Shown here one piece after another: positions 17,409 through 26,292 of a stretch of DNA of 64,000 nucleotides. The position numbers and the translations under genes are program-made. Source of the stretch: CAYQOX01 sp964419335 (GTDB lineage Bacteria > Hinthialibacterota > Hinthialibacteria > Hinthialibacterales > Hinthialibacteraceae); contig CAYQOX010000022.1 of NCBI GenBank assembly GCA_964419335.1, positions 6,991 to 70,990 on the forward strand, read 5' to 3'. The notes below the pieces were generated by a model, which was given only the letters and a program-made list of their open reading frames with translations, was not told the DNA's origin and made no database searches. Each line of letters opens with the position of its first letter. Within the stretch, counting starts at the first letter, position 1.

Positions 17409-18632
17409 TTATATTTTTTCAACAACTGGAGCGAACAAACGGTTGGCTTCTGGAGCGGGACCCATGAGGGGGAGTACGTATTGGCGGAAAGCTTCGGTCA
17501 CGTTATTGCTTTCGGCATTGAGAAATTCGTTGGCCATCACTTTGGTTTTCGCGGCGATTTCATCTAGTGCAGCGAGATCATATTCAACCGCGTAGTTGCC
17601 AACCCGTTTGATGACCACGGAGCCATCGATATTATGCCAAAGGGCGTATTGAGCCGCTTTTTCGCCCACTTCACGGGCTTCATGCATATCCACTTCGGAG
17701 TAACATCCGAGGAAGCATCGTTGAGGATAGCCCAAGGTGTCTGCACGCACACGTTTGATTTTCAATTCATCTTTAATCAAGTTCGAGAGTACATCGCCTA
17801 AGGCACCGGTACCTGAAAGCTGCACATTGCCGTGAGCATCACGATCCGCTTTGCCGCTGATGCTCACCACGACCGGGACTTCTTTTCCATTTTCGTCTTT
17901 CTCGCTCCAAATGCCTTCCGAGACCGCGATGATACAGCGTCCATATTGTGAGTAAATCGCATCCACATCTTTTAAAAATTGTTCTTGATCGAATTGTCGT
18001 TCGGGAACATAAACCAAATGGGGACCGTCATCGGGAAAGCGACGATAGGCCGCCGAGGCGGCTGTTAAGAAGCCTGCATGGCGTCCCATGACGACTCCGA
18101 TGTAAACCCCTGGTAGCGCGCGGTTATCCAGGTTTACTCCTGCAAAGGCTTGGGCAACATATTTCGCTGCGGAGCCGTAGCCAGGACAATGATCGGTGAC
18201 CATGAGGTCATTGTCGATAGTTTTGGGAACATGAACGCAACGACATTCATAGCCATCTTCTTCAGCGAACTGATTGACCAACCGGCAGGTATCTGAGGAA
18301 TCGTTTCCCCCGATATAGAAGAAATAGCGAATATTATATTTTTTGAATACATCAAAAATCTTCCGGCAATAATCGACGTCTGGTTTATCCCGGGTTGAGC
18401 CGAGAGCCGCGCCCGGTGTCAAGGCGACTTGTTCCAAGTTGTGAGAGGTGGCTTGGGTGAGATCGGTGAAATCTTCGTCAATAATTCCACGGACCCCATG
18501 ACGTGCGCCATAAACATGAGTGACTTGGGGGAATTTACGGCATTCTAAAGCCGCTCCAACGAGACTTTGATTGATGACGGCTGTCGGTCCGCCTCCTTGT
18601 GCGATAATTGCTTTTCCTTTGAGTTCAGCCAT
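17409..18632 (-). CDS. Phosphofructokinase, probably pyrophosphate-dependent
   Basis: The 407-residue protein is a PfkA-superfamily enzyme. The phosphate-donor loop reads GGGPTAVIN (13-21). The catalytic segment is GGNDS (108-112), where ATP enzymes have GGDGS; the Asp in the fourth position blocks ATP. PKTIDND (136-142), with Lys in place of Gly, is the second hallmark of pyrophosphate-dependent enzymes. It would interconvert fructose-6-phosphate and fructose-1,6-bisphosphate reversibly with PPi, in glycolysis or gluconeogenesis. The replacement of the first Asp of GGDD by Asn is less common and could alter metal binding. AAAGGAG precedes the ATG. Monocistronic, with the terminator at 17352. 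Confidence 0.88.
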   Translation of the reverse strand: MAELKGKAIIAQGGGPTAVINQSLVGAALECRKFPQVTHVYGARHGVRGIIDEDFTDLTQATSHNLEQVALTPGAALGSTRDKPDVDYCRKIFDVFKKYNIRYFFYIGGNDSSDTCRLVNQFAEEDGYECRCVHVPKTIDNDLMVTDHCPGYGSAAKYVAQAFAGVNLDNRALPGVYIGVVMGRHAGFLTAASAAYRRFPDDGPHLVYVPERQFDQEQFLKDVDAIYSQYGRCIIAVSEGIWSEKDENGKEVPVVVSISGKADRDAHGNVQLSGTGALGDVLSNLIKDELKIKRVRADTLGYPQRCFLGCYSEVDMHEAREVGEKAAQYALWHNIDGSVVIKRVGNYAVEYDLAALDEIAAKTKVMANEFLNAESNNVTEAFRQYVLPLMGPAPEANRLFAPVVEKI

Positions 18633-18850
18633 TGGAAATGACTCCTTTGATAGTATTGGAATAGAATGATTTTTAACGTTTTCTATAAAGTATACGAGTT
18701 ATGTGTAGGGGTAAGTGAGAAGCGTTAATTATTATTCTTGAATGAAATATCCCCCTTTTTACCATAATTTCAACCCGCTTCCTGATCAAGTTCCATCAGC
18801 GATGGATATGTGAGAAGGGCGCAAAATAAAGGATCGTTTTTGGATGTTGG

Positions 18851-19660
18851 TTATTCTTCTTCATCGATATGCGGATTGGCAGGTGGATCCTCAGTTTTAT
18901 AAGGGAATGAATCATCGATGGGAGTCTCGGATAATTCTTTGAGGTAACGGCTAACGCGTTCTACGATGATTTGAACGAGTTTTTCTCCTTTTTCTTTCGT
19001 AGCGGGATGAGGATTTCCTACACCTGTATTTGTAGTCAAGATATGCCAAGGGCGGGTGATATTCACCCAGCCTTCTTGAATACCATAAAGGCGGGGTGTT
19101 TTAACTTGGCCTTTATCGGCGAGTGAGACATCTACGAGTTCAGGGAATAAATACATGCCAATGCTAGTTTCCATTTCTCCCGCATGATCTCCCGCATCTG
19201 TGAAAAGTTCATCATAATAATCCGCAGCGACCTGATACCAATTGATCAGGCTGAGATGTACTTGAGTTTTTCCGTAAAATTCGCGCAGGGTGTGTTTGAA
19301 ATCGTTTCCGCCGTGGCCATTGAGTAAAACCAATTTGCGAACTCCCTGGGTCTCTAAGGAGACGATAATATCTCGAATGACGACATCCAAAGTGGATGGA
19401 TTCAATGAAATGACCATAGGATAGGATAATTGATTGGTATTGACGCCATAAGGGATGGCAGGCAGCAAGGCGACTTTGGCGCCCATGGAATGTGCTTTCT
19501 CACAGATGAGATCACCCAGAATTGTAGTTGTTAGGGTGTCGGTACCGTAAGGCATGTGTAAATTATGGGGTTCGGTAGCTCCAATGGGGAGCATGGCGAT
19601 TTTATAGGGTATTTGGCGAACATAACTGTATTTGACTTCATCGAGTTTCCAAGGTTTCAT
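18851..19660 (-). CDS. Creatininase-family metal-dependent amidohydrolase
   Basis: The ATG at 19660 (AAGG upstream) gives 269 residues; an in-frame TTG lies two codons earlier. The family's metal ligands are all visible: E30, H35 and D41 in GATEPHNLHMPYGTD, the LNGHGGN motif, and HAGEMETS with its Glu. Members hydrolyse cyclic amides or formamides (creatinine, riboflavin-pathway FAPy intermediates, mycofactocin precursors). No pathway partner adjoins it: the neighbours are phosphofructokinase and shikimate kinase. Hence the substrate is unassigned. The gap to aroK is 40 bases, so it could be the last gene of the aroE-aroK transcript. Confidence 0.85.
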   Translation of the reverse strand: MKPWKLDEVKYSYVRQIPYKIAMLPIGATEPHNLHMPYGTDTLTTTILGDLICEKAHSMGAKVALLPAIPYGVNTNQLSYPMVISLNPSTLDVVIRDIIVSLETQGVRKLVLLNGHGGNDFKHTLREFYGKTQVHLSLINWYQVAADYYDELFTDAGDHAGEMETSIGMYLFPELVDVSLADKGQVKTPRLYGIQEGWVNITRPWHILTTNTGVGNPHPATKEKGEKLVQIIVERVSRYLKELSETPIDDSFPYKTEDPPANPHIDEEE

Positions 19661-19700
19661 GAGCAAGGCCTTTTTAAATAGAAATATTTTATTCTTATTC

Positions 19701-20237
19701 TTATTCAGAAGGTGATAAATGTTCCTTTAAATGGTTTTTCCACGCTTGGATAATTTTATGCGCACAATCCTCAAAACCAAAGTCATCGGTTTGGATACAA
19801 AAGTGAGAAGCTTTTTGATAAAGAGGATTTCGTTCCCGCAAGACGTTTTCAATTTCTTCCGTGTGAGATTGATTGCCCGTAAGGGAGGGACGGTTGGTAT
19901 CATGAAAAATCCGTTTGGCGATGGTATCGATAGAGGCTTGCAGCCAAACAACAAATCCATTACGGCGTAAGTCGGTGATATTCTCTTCGCGTGTTATAAC
20001 CCCTCCGCCGGCATCAATGATGATCGCATCCATTTCTGAGAGTTCTTCAACTAATAAACGTTCTTCTTCACGAAAGGAATCCCAGCCGTATTTTTCTACG
20101 AAGGAGGTTATGGATTCTTCAAACCGTTCTTGCAGTATTTCGTCCATGTGATGAACTGGCATATTTAATTTTAGATGGAGAATATCGCCCAAGGTGGATT
20201 TTCCTGTACCGCGATAGCCAATCAACACAAGATTCAT
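19701..20237 (-). CDS. aroK: Shikimate kinase
   Basis: This 178-residue P-loop kinase has Walker A GYRGTGKST at 7-15, the shikimate-binding MDEI acidic residue near 32, an FREEE segment with the conserved Arg near 56, DAGGGVI near 75, and an RPSL lid motif near 117. It phosphorylates shikimate at O3 in aromatic amino acid synthesis. Its ATG overlaps the TGA of aroE (ATGA at 20234-20237), so the two pathway steps are translationally coupled. Confidence 0.95.
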   Translation of the reverse strand: MNLVLIGYRGTGKSTLGDILHLKLNMPVHHMDEILQERFEESITSFVEKYGWDSFREEERLLVEELSEMDAIIIDAGGGVITREENITDLRRNGFVVWLQASIDTIAKRIFHDTNRPSLTGNQSHTEEIENVLRERNPLYQKASHFCIQTDDFGFEDCAHKIIQAWKNHLKEHLSPSE

Positions 20238-21091
20238 CGATAGCCGAGCTCCTGTTCCACGGTTTTCAGCATCCTTTTGATAGGTGGATTTTCACCTGTC
20301 CACAAACGAAACTGTTCGGCTCCTTGCATAACAAACATGGGAACTCCGTTCACAATTTTCGCACCACGTCTTTCGGCTCGTTGAAGCAAGAGTGTTTTCG
20401 CAGGATTATAAATTAAGTCAAACACTAAATGTTTTTCTTCTATCCATTCTTCTTCGAGTAAGCAATCATCTACATGGGGGTGCATTCCAACGGGTGTGGT
20501 GTGTATGATCCAATCCACATCAGGTAACACATCGCGTATTTCTTCGAAAGAGGTGGCTTGAATGGGAACCGAAGTATGCTCTTGAATCTCACTGGTTAAG
20601 AGACGGGTTTTTTCGGGTTTTTCTTTTTTGCCTGCGAGGATGATTTTTTGGGGATTGCGTTCGCATGCGAGGGTAAATGCGACTGCGCGGGCAGAGCCTC
20701 CAACGCCAAGGATCAATACTGATTTCTTTTCTGTGAATTCATGTTGTTCCAAAGCGTGGAGTGCACCCAGGCCATCCGTGTTCGTTCCGCTTAATACTCC
20801 GTTGTTATTCGTGATGGTATTAACCGCACCAATGCGCCTTGCCAGGGGGGTGATCTCATCTAAATAAGACATGATGGTGACTTTATGGGGGATGGTGACC
20901 GATAAGCCTCGTATCTGAAAACCGCGCATACCTTCTACGGCTTTTCCCGCATCAAGGACGTGAAAGGCGACATAAGCGTAGTCAAGGTGTAAAGCCTGAA
21001 AGGCGGCATTGTGCATCACCGGCGACATGGAATGATGGACGGGATTCCCGATAACTGCACATATTTGAGTTGTGCCACGAATCGTTTGCAT
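20234..21091 (-). CDS. aroE: Shikimate dehydrogenase (NADP+)
   Basis: From the ATG at 21091 the protein has 285 residues, the normal family length. GNPVHHSMSPVMHNAAF (15-31) binds shikimate through S21 and S23. SVTIPHKVT contains the catalytic Lys. NTDGLG and ILGVGGSARAVAFTLA form the NADP-binding part, and the C-terminus has FDLIYNPAKTLLL. A longer frame reaches back into rpoD (to 21277), but homology begins at 21091 and the rpoD terminator lies between them, so the short form is preferred; a GTG at 21106 is an alternative. No strong ribosome binding site is seen. Coupled to aroK. Confidence 0.92.
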   Translation of the reverse strand: MQTIRGTTQICAVIGNPVHHSMSPVMHNAAFQALHLDYAYVAFHVLDAGKAVEGMRGFQIRGLSVTIPHKVTIMSYLDEITPLARRIGAVNTITNNNGVLSGTNTDGLGALHALEQHEFTEKKSVLILGVGGSARAVAFTLACERNPQKIILAGKKEKPEKTRLLTSEIQEHTSVPIQATSFEEIRDVLPDVDWIIHTTPVGMHPHVDDCLLEEEWIEEKHLVFDLIYNPAKTLLLQRAERRGAKIVNGVPMFVMQGAEQFRLWTGENPPIKRMLKTVEQELGYR

Positions 21092-21123
21092 AATATGATA
21101 GCTCACATGAGTGGTAATAAAAT

Positions 21124-21148
21124 CAGGGGTGGAGATTCTCCACCCCTG
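21124..21148 (-). terminator. Intrinsic terminator of rpoD
   Basis: CAGGGGTGGAG (21124-21134) pairs perfectly with CTCCACCCCTG (21138-21148) around three bases. Read on the minus strand it is followed by ATTTTATT. It sits 26 bases beyond the rpoD stop and only about 30 bases before aroE, so aroE expression must rely on readthrough or on a promoter inside the end of rpoD. Confidence 0.8.
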
Positions 21149-21173
21149 AAAGAGCATTGTATCGAAGTTCTTG

Positions 21174-22934
21174 TTATTGATCAAGAAAATCACGTAGTTT
21201 GCGGCTACGGATGGGATGCCGTAATTTTCGTAAGGCTTTGGTTTCGATTTGCCGCACTCGCTCGCGGGTGACACCAAAACGGTTTCCCACTTCTTCTAAG
21301 GTTCGTTGATAACCGTCACTAATTCCAAACCGTAATCGCAGAACGGTTTCCTCGCGTTCCGTTAATGTTTGCAAGACGTTATCCATTTGTTCATCCATGA
21401 TATGGTCGGAGGTCATGGAGGAGGGAGAGCGGATGGTTTTGTCTTCGATAAAATCACCAAAGTTGGTATCGCCTTCCTCGCCGACGGGGGTTTCAAGAGA
21501 AATGGGTTGTTGGGCAATTTTAAATACGCTCCGTACTTTATCCACGGGCATATCGAGGTAGGTTGATAATTCGTCGGGAGTTGGTTCACGTCCATTTTCT
21601 TGGACGAGTTTCCGTGAAATACGGGTCATTTTGTTGATGGTTTCGATCATGTGAACGGGGATACGAATCGTTCGTGCCTGATCCGCGATCGCGCGGGTGA
21701 CCGCTTGACGAATCCACCAAGTCGCGTAAGTACTAAATTTATAGCCGCGGCGATATTCGAACTTATCGACTGCACGCATGAGACCAATATTTCCTTCTTG
21801 AATTAAATCGAGAAATTGGAGGCCACGGTTGGTGTAATTCTTGGCGATGGAGACAACCAAGCGAAGATTGGCTTTGACGACATCCATTTTAGAAAGGTGG
21901 GCTTGGTTTTCACCTTCCTTGATCAACTCAACGATTTTCTCTAAATATTCTGGTGATTCATCTAGTTCGTTTTTGCTTTTTTTGAGGCGTTCCTTTTCAC
22001 GTTGAAAACGTTTACAAATAGGAATTAATTCATCGCGGCGTAGATGGGTTCGCTTCTCTAACTCACTTTTACCAAAGCTGGTATAGCGTAGTTTTTTATA
22101 AAGGGTTTCTACTTCGGAGGAACGTAAACCAAATTGATTGCAGATTTTGTCGATTTCCATCTGCGCATCACGAATGCGGCGATGGATGGAACGAATTTTT
22201 TTGGAGACCTTGCCGATTTGTTCATGATCGATCTTCATGGAGATGAGCAAGTTCCCTAAATGGATTTTCTTGTTAAATAATTTGGTACTATTTTTCTTCG
22301 TGGGTCGTTTCTCCATGCGGTAAACTTCAGTTTGAGTTTTTTTGATCTTGGTTAATTTTTCCCGCATATCGGTGAGAATTTGACCGCGGTCATTTTCGGA
22401 AAATTGATCGTTCAGGTCAAAGTTTTGAATAACATCTTCTAATTTCAGATGATCATTGTCCAACTTGTCGAGTAATTTTTCAAATTCTTTGATCGCAGTT
22501 TTACTAAGAGCCAACGCGCGACATACTTTGAAGCGTCCCTCTTCAATTTTCTTAGCCAGTTCAATTTCCTGTTCACGGCTAAGGAGAGGAACGCGCCCCA
22601 TCTCTCGTAGATAGAGGCGAACCGGATCATCCACCCGGGTACGTTCATCAAGTAGTTGATCCTCCTCTTCAACATCTTCTTCCTCTTCATCACCGGAAAC
22701 GACGAGCGCTTTTCGTCCATTGCGGGATAATTGGTCATATTCATCCACGACTTGAATGTCCAAGTCATTGAGGACAATAAAAATGTCATCCAATTCTTCT
22801 ACACTTACAGACTCGTCATTAATCATCCGGTTTACATCATCGTAGGTTAGACAACCATTTCTCTCCCCCAGTTCAATAAGTTTTTTAAATTTCATGTTGC
22901 CTTGGCGTTCTTCAGCAATCAAATCTTTCGCCAT
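21174..22934 (-). CDS. rpoD: Primary sigma factor (RpoD/SigA)
   Basis: The ATG at 22934 has GGGAGAG upstream and gives 586 residues. Region 1.1 (KFKKLIELGERNGCLTYDDVNRMI) is followed by an acidic stretch and region 1.2 (DDPVRLYLREMGRVPLLSREQEIELAKKIE). A non-conserved charged insert of about 200 residues comes next. Regions 2.1-2.4 are intact (LRLVVSIAKNYTNRGLQFLD, YKFSTYATWWIRQAVTRAI), as are region 3 and region 4.2 (FGVTRERVRQIETKALRKLR). This is the housekeeping sigma factor, recognising TTGACA/TATAAT-type promoters such as the one at 49303. No dnaG gene adjoins it, although dnaG-rpoD pairing is common elsewhere. Confidence 0.97.
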   Translation of the reverse strand: MAKDLIAEERQGNMKFKKLIELGERNGCLTYDDVNRMINDESVSVEELDDIFIVLNDLDIQVVDEYDQLSRNGRKALVVSGDEEEEDVEEEDQLLDERTRVDDPVRLYLREMGRVPLLSREQEIELAKKIEEGRFKVCRALALSKTAIKEFEKLLDKLDNDHLKLEDVIQNFDLNDQFSENDRGQILTDMREKLTKIKKTQTEVYRMEKRPTKKNSTKLFNKKIHLGNLLISMKIDHEQIGKVSKKIRSIHRRIRDAQMEIDKICNQFGLRSSEVETLYKKLRYTSFGKSELEKRTHLRRDELIPICKRFQREKERLKKSKNELDESPEYLEKIVELIKEGENQAHLSKMDVVKANLRLVVSIAKNYTNRGLQFLDLIQEGNIGLMRAVDKFEYRRGYKFSTYATWWIRQAVTRAIADQARTIRIPVHMIETINKMTRISRKLVQENGREPTPDELSTYLDMPVDKVRSVFKIAQQPISLETPVGEEGDTNFGDFIEDKTIRSPSSMTSDHIMDEQMDNVLQTLTEREETVLRLRFGISDGYQRTLEEVGNRFGVTRERVRQIETKALRKLRHPIRSRKLRDFLDQ

Positions 22935-23267
22935 GGATGCACTCTCCCTTATCCAAAAATAAAATAGGACATTCCCATTTGAATGCCCATGTTCCAACAA
23001 CCGAAAACAAAACATTGAATATCATAAGCGTGACAATGACGTGGTGAAAACAAACGTCTCTTTGACGGTGGGATAAACCAACGGGGTATGTGTGAGATGA
23101 ATGAATCATGATGAACATAGATTTTGTATTGGTCTTTTCTAGTTCAATACAACCTTAAAAACCACATCTCCTAAAATATCTTTTTAGGTCAAATTTGAAA
23201 AGATATTTTACCCTATTTTCTCCAAGTATAGACACCTATTGAATTCCGTACAAGTAGTTTTTTTCAA
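22935..23267. other. rpoD leader and upstream region
   Basis: These 330 bases separate rpoD from the upstream dehydrogenase gene on the same strand. They should contain the rpoD promoter; no near-consensus pair is obvious. The only ordered element is the inverted repeat at 23173-23209, listed separately. Confidence 0.5.
23173..23209. repeat. 12-bp perfect inverted repeat
   Basis: AAAATATCTTTT (23173-23184) and AAAAGATATTTT (23198-23209) are exact complements separated by 13 bases. The site lies about 60 bases beyond the stop of the minus-strand dehydrogenase gene and upstream of rpoD. An AT-only stem is weak for a terminator; it may be an operator or a transcript-end structure. Confidence 0.5.
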
Positions 23268-24290
23268 TCAATTGGCATCGAGTCTTTTCAAGCATTCCTC
23301 AATGAGTTCTTGGGTGAAATCTGTGGTGCTCAAGTTGCCTCCTAAATCCGGGGTGGTTTTTCCAATTTTCAATAGATGCAATAAACTTTCGCGAAGGATT
23401 TGGCTGAGATGTTGTTCTCCAATTTCATGTAACAGCAACGTGAGAGCAATGAAAATAGCGGTAGGATTACATATGTTTTTGCCCGCGATATCGGGGGCGG
23501 TGCCACCCGCGGGATCGAACAAACCAAAATCAATGCTCCCATCTTCGTGGAAAGAATAATTGCCGCTGCCGCCTACGCCCATAGAGCCGACAAGACCACA
23601 GGCCATGTCGGAAAGAAAATCACCGTATTCATTCAAGACAATAATGACACTGTAATTCTGGGGATTGATAACAAGTTTTGCTAAGAGTGCATCGAAAAGT
23701 TCGCGGCGGTGTTCTACATCATGGAATTCTAAAGCCACTTTATCCACCACTTTTTGAAAGAAGCCATCGGTGATTTTTTGGATCGTATACTTGGAGGCGG
23801 AAGTTACGTTTTTTTGGGTTTCTTTAGCGAGTTTAAATGCGAACCGTGCTGCTTCTTCACAGGGGCGTCGCTCGACCACACGGATAGAAACAGCCGCTTC
23901 TTCGCCAATCATTCGTCCCGGATCTTCATATGTCCCGCCAGTGGCGACACGAATAATATCGAGATCGATGGGTTGGCTAAAGTTGCTTTGTAAACCGGGT
24001 ATCGAAACTACAGGCCGATGTATAACGCTGAAATTACACATGCGCCGCAAGATGGCATTGGGGCTTTCGTTTTCGGTGATGGTAGGATACTTAATGGCGT
24101 AGCGGGTTTTTTGGATGGATTCATACGCTTGGTCATATATGGCTGCGCCATGATGATTGCGGTTTTCTAAACTTAAATCTACGGGAAGAAATTCCACTTC
24201 AATCGGCATTTGTTTACAAAACGTATGAACCGCCCGGCTTAATTCTGGCCCAATACCATCTCCTAATAATTCTGTGATTACGTAACCCAT
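23268..24290 (-). CDS. Isocitrate/isopropylmalate dehydrogenase family protein
   Basis: The 340-residue protein belongs to the metal-dependent beta-decarboxylating dehydrogenases. Visible signatures are ELLGDGIGPEL at the start, SPNAILRR with RPV (substrate site), the YGDFLSD acidic metal-ligand segment, GSGNYS, and GGTAPDIAGKNICNPTA near the coenzyme site. The C-terminal TPDLGGNLSTTDFTQEL resembles NAD-dependent isocitrate dehydrogenases more than LeuB. Length also fits NAD-dependent isocitrate, isopropylmalate or homoisocitrate enzymes. GGAGG lies nine bases before the ATG. No leu or lysine-pathway gene adjoins it, so isocitrate is the likelier substrate, but this is not settled. Confidence 0.82.
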   Translation of the reverse strand: MGYVITELLGDGIGPELSRAVHTFCKQMPIEVEFLPVDLSLENRNHHGAAIYDQAYESIQKTRYAIKYPTITENESPNAILRRMCNFSVIHRPVVSIPGLQSNFSQPIDLDIIRVATGGTYEDPGRMIGEEAAVSIRVVERRPCEEAARFAFKLAKETQKNVTSASKYTIQKITDGFFQKVVDKVALEFHDVEHRRELFDALLAKLVINPQNYSVIIVLNEYGDFLSDMACGLVGSMGVGGSGNYSFHEDGSIDFGLFDPAGGTAPDIAGKNICNPTAIFIALTLLLHEIGEQHLSQILRESLLHLLKIGKTTPDLGGNLSTTDFTQELIEECLKRLDAN

Positions 24291-24486
24291 GAAAAAAGGC
24301 CTCCACGAATTTAATTTACTTATTTGATAAGGTTGTCTATTATTCTACTAGGGCTTAATATGAATCGAACCCTTTCAGCTCTTTTGTTTGGAAAACTCCA
24401 GAAACTTATGTTCTAAGCCATAGGTGGCGAGTATGTATGCCTTAGGATAGATTCGTAGATACGAGGGTTTTGTTTTTTCTGGAAGT

Positions 24487-26025
24487 TTAGGAATTGGGAA
24501 GTTGTAATTCATAGACACAAAAACCTGGTTTTTGGGGAGGAATGGTTTTGACAATATTCCCACGTGGATCGATGACCCCGGTAATGCCGGTATTCGCGGC
24601 ACGAGCCAAATAACGCCGATTTTCTGCGGCGCGGAAAACACTTTGAATAAAATGTTGCTTTAAGCCGGGAGAAGTTTTAAACCAGGCATCGTTGGTGATA
24701 TTGACAAGGAAATCGGCCTCTTGGCTAGCCTTGTGCATCTGTCGAGTGAGGGTCGATTCAAAACAAATAGCCACAGAGAAAGTGATCCCTTTACGGGTTT
24801 CAAACAAGGTTATTTCTTTCCCTCGTTGAAACAATCCCGCTCCCGCTTCTTCGATCAGAGTTTCAATATGGTAAAAGGGCCAATATTGACCTAAAGGGAT
24901 CCATTCCCCATAGGGTACCAGGTGAACTTTGTGATACCACTGTAAATTAGGTATTTTCACTTCCATATTCTCGACAGAAACCTCCATGCCTGGAGAAAGA
25001 AGCGCGGCTCGGTTCCAAAAATCCCATCCCTCACCCTTTTCATATTTCCCATGCACAGTGCCTAAAAGTAATTCTGTATCGGCTTGGTTCACAAAAGACA
25101 AAACCATATCCAGCAAATCTTGATCATAGTTCAAAGGTCGTGGGATGGTGCTTTCCGGCCATATAATGAGGTCCGGTTTATCTTCTAAGGCTTGTTGCGA
25201 AAGAGAAAGGCAGCGGTTGACCATGTCATCCGTGGATGCGGATTCTTTCTGATTTTGATGAAACCCTCCTTGGATAAGGGCAACCCGGAAGGGGGTGGTT
25301 GTTTCATAGTGGGGGGCGCTCCAGTAGGAAAAGAGCATAAGACAAAAAAAGAGAGCCCCAAAGGAGGTCAAGGTATAGATTGTTTGCCGAATAGGAAGGG
25401 AAGGGAGTGAAACCCACCAGCGAATTTTTTGTTCAAAGTAGCGTTTGACCAACACGGCAAGGCAGAGGTTGATTCCCGCTACAAAAAAAGAAAGGCCATA
25501 CACACCAATATACGGAGTCATGAGTCTTGCTCCTTCCCAGGCATAAAGCGCGTGACCTAAGTATCCCCAGGAAAAAGATAACCATCCCAGCGAACGTAGG
25601 TATTCAATCACAAACCACAAAAGCGCAGCCAAGGGAAGGAAAAAAGGGAAGGTGAGAAGTTTGCCAAAAAGAAGCGTTTGCAAAGCGAAGACAAAAGAAA
25701 GGAAGAAAACCAACGCTACCATCCCAGGAAAGGAGGCATGCCATAACCAATAGAGATGTAACAGGTAAAAGGTAAAGCCGGTGCAGAATCCCAGCCAAAA
25801 ATTTTGTACCTTCCAGCCTGGTTGAATCTGGAGCAAAAAAGGAATCAGAGCGATCCAAATAAGAAAAGAGACTTCCAATGGGGGATAGGCGAGGCTCCAT
25901 ACCAATCCGCTGAGCAGGGCAGCTAGCAGTTCAACTCCATTCAGATTCGGAGTCAGCCAATCTTTCAGATTCTTCTTTGGTAAGAGGTTCACTGATGTGA
26001 TATTCTCCTGACAACCAGTTTCCAA
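24487..26025 (-). CDS. lnt: Apolipoprotein N-acyltransferase
   Basis: The 512-residue protein has an N-terminal membrane part of about six helices followed by a periplasmic nitrilase-type domain. The Glu-Lys-Cys triad is seen in WPEST (Glu), KVHLVPYGEW (Lys) and AICFEST (Cys). DFLVNITNDAWF and the late RRYLARAANTGITGVIDPRG are also characteristic. It transfers an acyl group to the N-terminal cysteine of lipoproteins, the last maturation step in Gram-negative bacteria; lipoprotein genes at 56684 and 62802 are probable clients. The ATG at 26025 overlaps yacG by 95 bases; an in-frame GTG at 25992 preceded by AGGAG is an alternative start. Confidence 0.95.
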   Translation of the reverse strand: METGCQENITSVNLLPKKNLKDWLTPNLNGVELLAALLSGLVWSLAYPPLEVSFLIWIALIPFLLQIQPGWKVQNFWLGFCTGFTFYLLHLYWLWHASFPGMVALVFFLSFVFALQTLLFGKLLTFPFFLPLAALLWFVIEYLRSLGWLSFSWGYLGHALYAWEGARLMTPYIGVYGLSFFVAGINLCLAVLVKRYFEQKIRWWVSLPSLPIRQTIYTLTSFGALFFCLMLFSYWSAPHYETTTPFRVALIQGGFHQNQKESASTDDMVNRCLSLSQQALEDKPDLIIWPESTIPRPLNYDQDLLDMVLSFVNQADTELLLGTVHGKYEKGEGWDFWNRAALLSPGMEVSVENMEVKIPNLQWYHKVHLVPYGEWIPLGQYWPFYHIETLIEEAGAGLFQRGKEITLFETRKGITFSVAICFESTLTRQMHKASQEADFLVNITNDAWFKTSPGLKQHFIQSVFRAAENRRYLARAANTGITGVIDPRGNIVKTIPPQKPGFCVYELQLPNS

Positions 26026-26134
26026 GATCGATCATTTTACATCGTTTACTGCAAAAAGGAAATGTGGGAGTGTTCCGTCCTTCAGGAAGTTCTTGTTTAC
26101 ACTTGGGGCAACGATACACCGGTGAGTGAATCAT
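25931..26134 (-). CDS. yacG: YacG-type zinc-binding DNA gyrase inhibitor
   Basis: This 67-residue protein has the four zinc ligands of YacG: C9 and C12 in CPKC, C28 and C32 in FCSKRC. They are followed directly by the family motif KMIDLGNWLSGEYHI and an acidic tail. E. coli YacG binds GyrB and inhibits gyrase. The start has a consensus AGGAGG. Its end overlaps the beginning of lnt, so both are likely on one transcript. Confidence 0.93.
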   Translation of the reverse strand: MIHSPVYRCPKCKQELPEGRNTPTFPFCSKRCKMIDLGNWLSGEYHISEPLTKEESERLADSESEWS

Positions 26135-26292
26135 TTCTTGGCCTCCTTAAGCAAGATTTAATTGTTATTGTAAATGAAGCCGTCTCTGCGTAAAGAGAGT
26201 TTTTTTCCTTCAAAAAAATAATAGTCATAGCCTATTTTCTATTGTACAATAAGAAGTGAAAGGCCAAACTTCAACAGTAGGAGGTGGCTATC

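Noticed and set aside
21092..21277. N-terminal extension of aroE into rpoD
   Set aside because: The extra 62 residues are translated from the rpoD end and its terminator and show no family similarity; homology starts at the ATG at 21091.
24375..24641. An 88-codon minus-strand frame at the end of lnt
   Set aside because: It lies mostly in another frame of lnt, whose catalytic domain is clearly coding there; no ribosome binding site or family signature.
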